Source: Diadema setosum (taxonomy: Eukaryota; Echinodermata; Echinoidea; Diadematoida; Diadematidae). From it: DNA of 64,000 nucleotides. The notes beneath the pieces were generated by a model. The model saw nothing but the letters and a program-made list of their open reading frames with translations. It had not been told where the DNA came from and did no database searches. The translations under genes were made by a program, and so were the position numbers. The stretch covers positions 9,772,102-9,836,101 of the forward strand of contig CM067077.1 of assembly GCA_033980235.1 (NCBI GenBank), in the 5' to 3' direction. Positions 57,719-64,000 of the stretch are shown here, piece by piece; position 1 is the stretch's first letter; each line of letters opens with the position of its first letter.

Positions 57719-58689
57719 TAAAAGTGAGCGCCAATTTCAAGGGCTTTAGTAATGTTTAATTACTGGAATAGTGGCGAAGCCACCATAGGCGTATATCCCT
57801 TGTACCCCGGGCATGCTTTACAGCAAAACATGCACCCCTGTTTCATTTTTTTTTCTTTTTTATTCGGGATCTAGCTATTTCAGGATTGCTTGGGAAAGAT
57901 TTGTAGACTACCCCTAACATGCCTAATTAGAAATATTTCGGGGAAAATTATAAAAGATCCCCTATTTTAAGGATTTTTCGAGGATATTCCCCCGAGCTGA
58001 GCTCCGAAACTATACCCCTTTCCCGAAAAATCGGGAACGGATGACCACCTGAGTGGGGGTGGGGGGGGGGGGGGGCTTGTACCCGACTGTGAGTGGGGAC
58101 ACTGGTTTGATTGCATTTATTGCCTCTTCATGGGGTAGAACACCCTAATCAACAGAGCTGGCTTCAATAGGGGTCCACATACATACATAAATAACGGTAA
58201 ATTACAAAAGATACATACATCTTGAATAAAAACAAATATGGCGTTAACGGTTGTCTCTCCAAAGACTGATCGACGGATATGCAGGCCAACAGCAGATGGA
58301 AAAGTAGTCAAGTAATCATGTAACATGATATGTGAAGAAAGAATTGGGTTTTGTTTATATTCCACAAGGATTTTCTTCAAACTTTTTCATCAAAACCATC
58401 ATACATGTAAAAAAGAAAAGCAATAACAAAGAACAACTCTAATGTACACCATAGAAAATACAGAGTAGGTTTATATTATAATCGTTTATGTTTGAAATTA
58501 TTTCATCATGTGTGGCGATTTGAAGGTCAAAACTTCCAATGTGATTATCACATAGTAGTACATCGAGTGAAAAAAAAAGTGAATAAATGAGTAAAAAGAA
58601 CCCATTACCACCTTCTAGCGCCATTCACTGGTCCACGTACGGAATCGAACGCACTAATGTGAATATTCTAGGTGTCTGGGCTCCTTATA
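57715..58689. other. No gene seen; G-run at about 58,056
   Basis: Contains TACCCCGGGCATG-like sequence and a long G-run at about 58,054-58,073. Possibly a remnant of another MITE. No supported ORF. Confidence 0.35.
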
Positions 58690-59157
58690 GGGCTCACACC
58701 CATAAATATTTCCCCATAGGGATGTGTGTTAAAAATCAAATTTCAAAAAATTATGTAAAATAGCTGGGAGAAATGAGGTGTTTCAGCTTCACTAACCTGG
58801 ATAAGTGAGATATACCCTTTCATCCATCAAATTTTCAGGGTGGATTCTTAAGTCCAAATTCTGTCCAGGGGTCCGCAAAGCCAGACTACGAGTTCTTGTC
58901 ACTCAAAAAATCACCCATTTTCTGTACACGTACCCAATGAAATATAGTCCCCTCAAATTCCACCAGAAAAGCTTTCATCTTCCAACCAAAATGCAATTTG
59001 TAGAGGAATTCATACTCAATATCTACAGCTATTCAGTTTTTGGCCAAACTACATCATTGATTTTTAATTATTTTTTTTTCTGCATTTATTTTGGTATCTT
59101 TGGTACGAATTTGTGAAGGGGTCTGGGACATTCCATTGTATTTACGGGTGTGAGCCC
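58690..59157. mobile_element. GGGCTCACACCC MITE, copy 1
   Basis: 468 bp with ends GGGCTCACACCCATAAATAT and inverted GGGCTCACACCCGTAAATAC, TA on each side. Almost identical in sequence to copy 2. Confidence 0.8.
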
Positions 59158-59773
59158 TAAAGTGGAGGTCATATTTCTCATTTGACTTTTAAACATCATA
59201 AATGTGTCTTTGATGATATTTTCCCCTACATCTTATGGGAAATTACGCATTCAAGGGTTATAAAGCTTCTCAAAGTGACACTTTTGAAACTCATGCCCTT
59301 TGAGGTTTTTAAAAAACAATAGAAATGTAGTGTTGATCAGTTCTTAATAAGATGAATACCTAGATGCAGGCAGTAATCTCTGATTATGGAGGTGTCATCA
59401 TCACATTATTGCCTACAAAGTACTTGAAAAGACTTTGTTTTGTCAAACAGACTAACTTTATGAATTTTGACCTGTTTCAGTGGTAGCCAAAACAAAGAAA
59501 TACATTAAAATAACACAGTCATTCAAAGTTGTGTGATATTGATGACTGCTATGTACAAAGATCTAGTACCACAACAACATAATAAGAAAACAAATTGTAG
59601 CCAAACAGAGTTGGGGGGGGGGGGGGTAGAGGAGAGGGGTAGAGGGGGGGGGGTAGGAAGGAGAAGAGGGGAGGGAGGAAGAGATCTGACACAATAGATC
59701 AACATAAACCAGCAGAGTTTGTATGGGATGAATACTTCCCATAGACTTGTGTGCATTGCATGCATCCTTTATA
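59158..59773. other. Spacer between MITE copies
   Basis: No gene recognised. Contains a G/GGA-rich tract at 59,612-59,680. Confidence 0.4.
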
Positions 59774-60241
59774 GGGCTCACACCCATAAATATTTTCCCA
59801 TAGGGATGTGTGTTAAAAATCAAATTTAAAAAAATTCTGTAAAATAGCTGGGAGAAATGAGGTGTTTCAGCTTCACTAACATGGATAAGTGAGATATACC
59901 CTTTCATCCATCAAATTTTCAGGGTGGATTCTTCAGACCAAATTCTGTCCAGGGGTCCGCAAAGCCAGACTACGAGTTCTTGTCACTCAAAAAAATCACC
60001 CATTTTCCGTACACGTACCCAATGAAATATAGTCCCCTCAAATTCCACCAGAAAAGCTTTCATCTTCCAACCCAAATGCAATTTGTAGAGGAATTCATAC
60101 TCAATATCTACAGCTATTCAGTTTTTGGGCAAACTACATCATTGATTTTTAATTAATTTTTTTCTTCATTTATTTTGGTATCTTTGGTACGAATTTGTGA
60201 AGGGGTCTGGGACATTCCATTGTATTTACGGGTGTGAGCCC
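59774..60241. mobile_element. GGGCTCACACCC MITE, copy 2
   Basis: 468 bp, same orientation as copy 1 and nearly identical throughout, differing by a few substitutions and one-base indels. Flanked by TATA on both sides (59,770-59,773; 60,242-60,245), compatible with a TA or TATA duplication. Non-coding, superfamily unknown. Confidence 0.85.
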
Positions 60242-60245
60242 TATA

Positions 60246-62149
60246 GGATATTTTTATTTGCCGAAGCACCACACTGTGCGCTTGAAGCCGAGTGATGGCG
60301 CGATCCCTAAAACCTGGTCGACCCGGAAAAAGAAAAAGGAAAGTAAAGTAAAGTAAGGAAAAAAAAAAAAGAAATCCAGACCGACTGCTCTCAGCTCTCT
60401 TTTCTCTGAGCCATCACTCAACTTGACGAATACAGTGAGGTTTACCAGTTGGAATAAAGATGTCAAAAGAGACCAGATTCTGAGCTATAATAGAATATGA
60501 ATCCCTTTTGATCGCAGTACAAGAGTTGGCCATTATACCTGTAAAATGTAATAGAGGCATATGGAATTTCACCAACATGGAAGCCACAGGGGGCGCTCTT
60601 CTTGGTGCCCTAAAGAAGTCGGAAAAACCATGACAGGGCGAGATTATTATGAACCAAGTTCATTTTTGTGGGGGGATTTTTTTTTTTTTTTAAGCGTATG
60701 AAAACCGTAGGCCTACCTGTCGAGTGCACTGTGTTGGTGTATAATGACTGGTTAGTTAAACGGTTAAGTTTAAGATACTGTTTGTTTCAATAAATGCGGC
60801 AGGGATACACACATGTGCTTATTTTCTTTTGCATAACAAAATCACACAAGGGGATGGGGGAGGTGACAGATTAAAAAAAAGATGAATTTCCTTCGCTTGA
60901 TTGTGAGATTTTAGTTCACTACAAGCTTTAATAGGTGAAATTCTGTATTTTGAAGTATGCATTTTGTATGATTCAGGGCATATATTGATTAGTTTGATCA
61001 AGTTGATCAAGACAGTTTTTGTATTATATACGAGATTTAGGTACGAATTATATCTCTCTTTTTTTTTTTTACAGGTACACATAGTATGACTTCGCATAAA
61101 ACACTTCATTGTATGTTCAAAAAGAATGTGATTAAGCAGAGAACCAGATATTAGGTTTGCTGTCCAAAGTGGTTGTTTTTTTTTTTAGTTCATTTCAATT
61201 CAATTCATATATTCAAATTATTCATATTGCATAAATTATCTTGTTGCCATGCTCAGGATAAAACATCTTTCAGAAGATTACAAATAATTTCTATTAAACA
61301 ATGGTAAACTCTAAAGTCAAAATAACAGACAATTTACGAATTGTAATTATGCATATAATTACATAGTTTCCATCCAAACTTTTCATAATTATTTTCATGC
61401 TCTGAGAGAACAGTACAAAAAAGAACGAGCGATCCATTAAAAAAAGCAGATCATGTCACATGTTGATACCGTGGACACTCTCATACACTTCACACAAACA
61501 CTGACAAAAATGTGAACTTTCTTGACTACAAAAAGAAAATACGTGCATATAAAGTAGCTAAAAAGGCACAGTTTTAGAAAGAAAAAAAAATACATACAAG
61601 AACAAAAAATCAAAGTTATCCAAATCGTGATGTGTTTGTCAACTTAAAAAAAAAAAAAAATAAGCGACACTAAAGAATATTCTGCAAAATGCGATGAGAT
61701 TTGTTAGTACAAATGCAGTAATATTTCAGTGGCATAGTGTTCATTTTACACCGCTGGCATCGCAATTAAACACAGAAATTATTTCTTTCGTTTATTTCAA
61801 ATGACGGCTGGGGGAAAGGTATAGACGCATTGTACTAACTGGACGGGTCAAATCATTTACACAAAAGGAATCAAGGGACGTTTAGTATAGATTTAACTTC
61901 TCCTTGACCTGCTCTGGAATAAGAGTGCAAATATAATGGTACACACCTAAAATCTTTCAATGATACCCCCCTTGTTCCATAGATGTTGGCAATTCAGAAC
62001 CACCTTTCTTTCTCGCCTCGCTCTGTCTTCCCAGCCTCCCGGCTAATGGCAACACAAGGGATACAAGCGGTAACCTAATAATCACGAGACGGCTGCAGAA
62101 TACTGTAACACAACATCTTTTGAAGTACAAATCTGTGTTCTTACTGAAG
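60246..62149. other. No gene seen; LINE-like tail at 61,190
   Basis: AT-rich. TTTCAATTCAATTCATATATTC at 61,193-61,214 resembles the minus-strand 3' tail of the CR1-like LINEs, but no coding part follows. Poly-A/T tracts at 60,361, 60,678, 61,059 and 61,646. Confidence 0.4.
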
Positions 62150-62242
62150 ATGAAGTCAGATGCTACATGTGGCGGACGCTGCCCTTGCCATCAGAACCTC
62201 TACGTAAACGATTTCTGCTGTAAAGCATTTCGGTGGCAATAA
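62150..62242 (+). CDS. Small Cys-rich ORF (30 aa), possible uORF
   Basis: ATG at 62,150 opens a 30-codon frame beginning MKSDATCGGRCPC and ending CCKAFRWQ, with five Cys. It lies just upstream of the signal-peptide exon and might be an upstream ORF in its leader, or chance. No family recognised. Confidence 0.2.
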   Translation: MKSDATCGGRCPCHQNLYVNDFCCKAFRWQ

Positions 62243-62268
62243 AAATTCGTCTTTGCTTTCAACTCGTA

Positions 62269-62343
62269 ATGGATAGATGCTACCATTACCCCGTTCTGCT
62301 GCTAGCAGTTACCGTTTCTGTGCTCTGCCTACCTGTTACATGG
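62269..62343 (+). CDS. First coding exon of a secreted/membrane protein
   Basis: ATG at 62,269 gives 25 codons: a short polar N-terminus (MDRCYHYP) followed by a hydrophobic core (VLLLAVTVSVLCLPVTW). This is a standard signal-peptide pattern. It runs into a consensus donor TGG|GTAAGT in phase 0. No downstream exon can be identified before the window's end, so the mature protein is unknown. It is the best candidate for a host gene in the window. The preceding 200 bp lacks the repeats seen elsewhere. Confidence 0.5.
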
Positions 62344-63077
62344 GGTAAGTTTGTGCCTATATCAGGCAGGTGCCCCCTGGTCTCCCTGCCTAAATTATGG
62401 CTAGGCACAACGTAGCTGACACAGGTTTACACTATAGCGACATTAAATGCATAATTCACCATTTTGCAGATGAAATAAAAGCCAAGCATTAGTGCTTTAA
62501 AATAGTTCTAAAATGTGAGTTAGGGATAGAAACAACCAATGTAAAAATTTGAATTAGTATAATCAGTGTTAAATATTGTTAAGTATACAAAATGTGAACG
62601 ATGGTTATAATACACAATTTTTCAGACTGAACCGTCTACAGTTACGGTTTATTGAGAAAAACGGTGATATCTCCTTATATTTTAGGTTTTATTTCAAAAT
62701 TCTTATATGGTAGGATGTTTTGTGATACAACTGACCTAAGCATATGCATCAAATGTGATACATTTTTAATTCACTGCTTCCAAAGGGAAACAGGACCTTT
62801 AACGGATCATCGTAGAATAATACACTGTATAATGTATACAAACAAACGTTGGGCTGCTTTCGAACAGAAAATAAGATTTCAGCGATGATTTCGCACCAAA
62901 ACTTTTGTTTTTCACGGGTGATGCACAGCACCCCGATACACTCACAAGAAGTCACGGGTGCCACAGCGCCCGCACCTGATCCTCTGTTCCCAGGGGCCTG
63001 GTGATGACGTCACAGGCTGACAGTGATTGGAGCATGCTGGACGAGGCAGCTCACCAATACAGTACACCTGTAGTGTG
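62344..63077. other. Possible intron 1, nothing else seen
   Basis: Follows the GTAAGT donor. CACGGGTGATGCACAGCACC and CACGGGTGCCACAGCGCCCG form a loose repeat near 62,916-62,975. No second exon recognised. Confidence 0.3.
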
Positions 63078-63287
63078 TCCTGAAATAAACATTGTTTACC
63101 TGCTCATGTGCTTATTTGGTTGTGTGTGTAACGAAAGTGTTGTTTGTATATACTGAAGTAAATATTGTTTTCCTGCTCATGTGCTTATTTGGTTGTGTGT
63201 TTAACGAAAGTGTTGTTTGTACTGAAGTAAATATTGTTTACCTGCTCATGTGCTTATTTGATTGTGTGTAACGAAAGTGTTGTTTGG
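63078..63287. repeat. Three-copy 71-75 bp tandem repeat
   Basis: The unit contains TGTTTACCTGCTCATGTGCT, TATTTGGTTGTGTGT and AACGAAAGTGTTGTTTGT; copies start near 63,078, 63,153 and 63,224, with high identity. Confidence 0.85.
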
Positions 63288-64000
63288 AGTCGCACACAAG
63301 GTGTCCCTTCATCAAATTCCTCCTTTTTCTCTCATTTCCTTGAATCTTCTCCTATTCCTTTGCTTTCCTGTACCCAGTTGCGAACTCAGCTACCGTACTC
63401 TGCAAACTCCATTAATAATTTATCATTTTCGTTTCACTTCAAGCCTTTCAGGTGCGATTTCTCTCTTGGTGTCACTTAATCTTTTCCCTTTACATTTCGA
63501 AGTAACAGTCGTCCCTCAAGAGTGTTGTTTACTTCCTGTTTGTAATTCGTCCGTTTTGCTGTAGTATTTAGAGGGAAGTTTTGCTCTTTCGCTTTGTTGA
63601 AAGCGTGTTTGTTAACCACCAGAGTGTTGGTACTTTAAATGGTTTGTTCGCTGAGGTGCTCCAGTATAATTTGAATGTGACTAATGTTAGTGAGTCATAA
63701 TGATTGTCAAAAGACTGCATGATTTGATCAGAGATAGTAATGATAATTACAGATGCAGGTGTAAGAGACAGCTCACTGAACAGGTCTTTCCTGCTTGCAA
63801 TTCCTTTTTCACTTTTTTGTTCCCACAAAACAACAAACAACGCTGCTCAACAACACTCACTAGGATTAACCGAGCTTGTGCCACTCGATTTTATTTTTTT
63901 CTTTGACATTTGATTTCACCTAGAGCTGTATTTCTTTTCACGCTACTGTGTGACAAGTGAAACGTTCATGTAATGTGCAGACATAATACGGAAGACCCAG
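63288..64000. other. No gene seen
   Basis: Pyrimidine-rich at 63,300-63,480. Small open frames occur without supporting signals. Confidence 0.3.

Noticed and set aside
57474..57740. Membrane-like Ile/Tyr segment in a minus-strand ORF
   Set aside because: The hydrophobic part is the (AT)n tract; only the C-terminal 60 codons are LINE E coding sequence.

Overview
The window looks like animal nuclear DNA. It is AT-rich, has GT-AG splice sites and almost no long ORFs, and is crowded with non-LTR retrotransposons, a Penelope-like element and many TIR/foldback DNA transposons. The repeat repertoire (MITEs with TTAAAGG ends, EnSpm/CACTA-like CACTG-AAAAA ends, CR1-like LINEs with (ATTGA)n tails, frequent TAGGCCTA-type strings) resembles what I remember of echinoderm genomes, most likely a sea urchin. 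That assignment is inference from memory, not a database result. No rRNA, intact tRNA, CRISPR array or operon was seen. The only candidate host gene is a first exon with a signal peptide near 62.3 kb.

Layout. (1) 0.4-5.4 kb: foldback elements and a 3' fragment of a CR1-like LINE (D), itself interrupted by a foldback with an 8-bp target duplication. (2) 5.5-30.2 kb: a single minus-strand LINE (B, endonuclease + RT + C-terminal Cys/His motif) cut into pieces. Its reading frame can be followed across the gaps. A plus-strand LINE (A, 6,091-25,830) sits in it with a GAGT duplication, a poly-C-ended TIR transposon (26,285-27,949) with an AGCT duplication, and a CACTG MITE (29,525-30,063) with a CA duplication. 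LINE A has an L1-like ORF1 and a CR1-like ORF2 with a single frameshift. It is itself split in ORF1 by an 8.6-kb insert (6,399-15,043) that carries exon-like sequences in a 1.45-kb tandem triplication, and it has a 5.4-kb tandem array between ORF1 and ORF2.

(3) 31.5-54.6 kb: copies of one dispersed/tandem repeat family (R) interrupted by a Penelope-like element (34.69-35.47 kb), by LINE C (minus, 36,092-49,131) and by MITEs. LINE C is split at one codon by a 10,015-bp element (37,139-47,153) with CACACTAAAAA ends, GGTAC-rich subterminal regions and a CG duplication. Inside that element are a TTAA-flanked MITE, which contains a hAT-like foldback with an 8-bp duplication, a pogo-like MITE and a three-exon chain with compatible splice phases. 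The nesting is at least five levels deep.

(4) 54.6-64 kb: a tRNA-Leu-like 5' fragment, short tandem repeats, another CR1-like 3' fragment (E), two equal-length copies of a GGGCTCACACCC MITE, the signal-peptide exon, and a 3-copy 71-75 bp tandem repeat.

Functionally almost everything is selfish DNA. Broken LINE reading frames serve as a record that fixes insertion boundaries, target-site duplications and relative ages of several otherwise unnamed DNA transposons.
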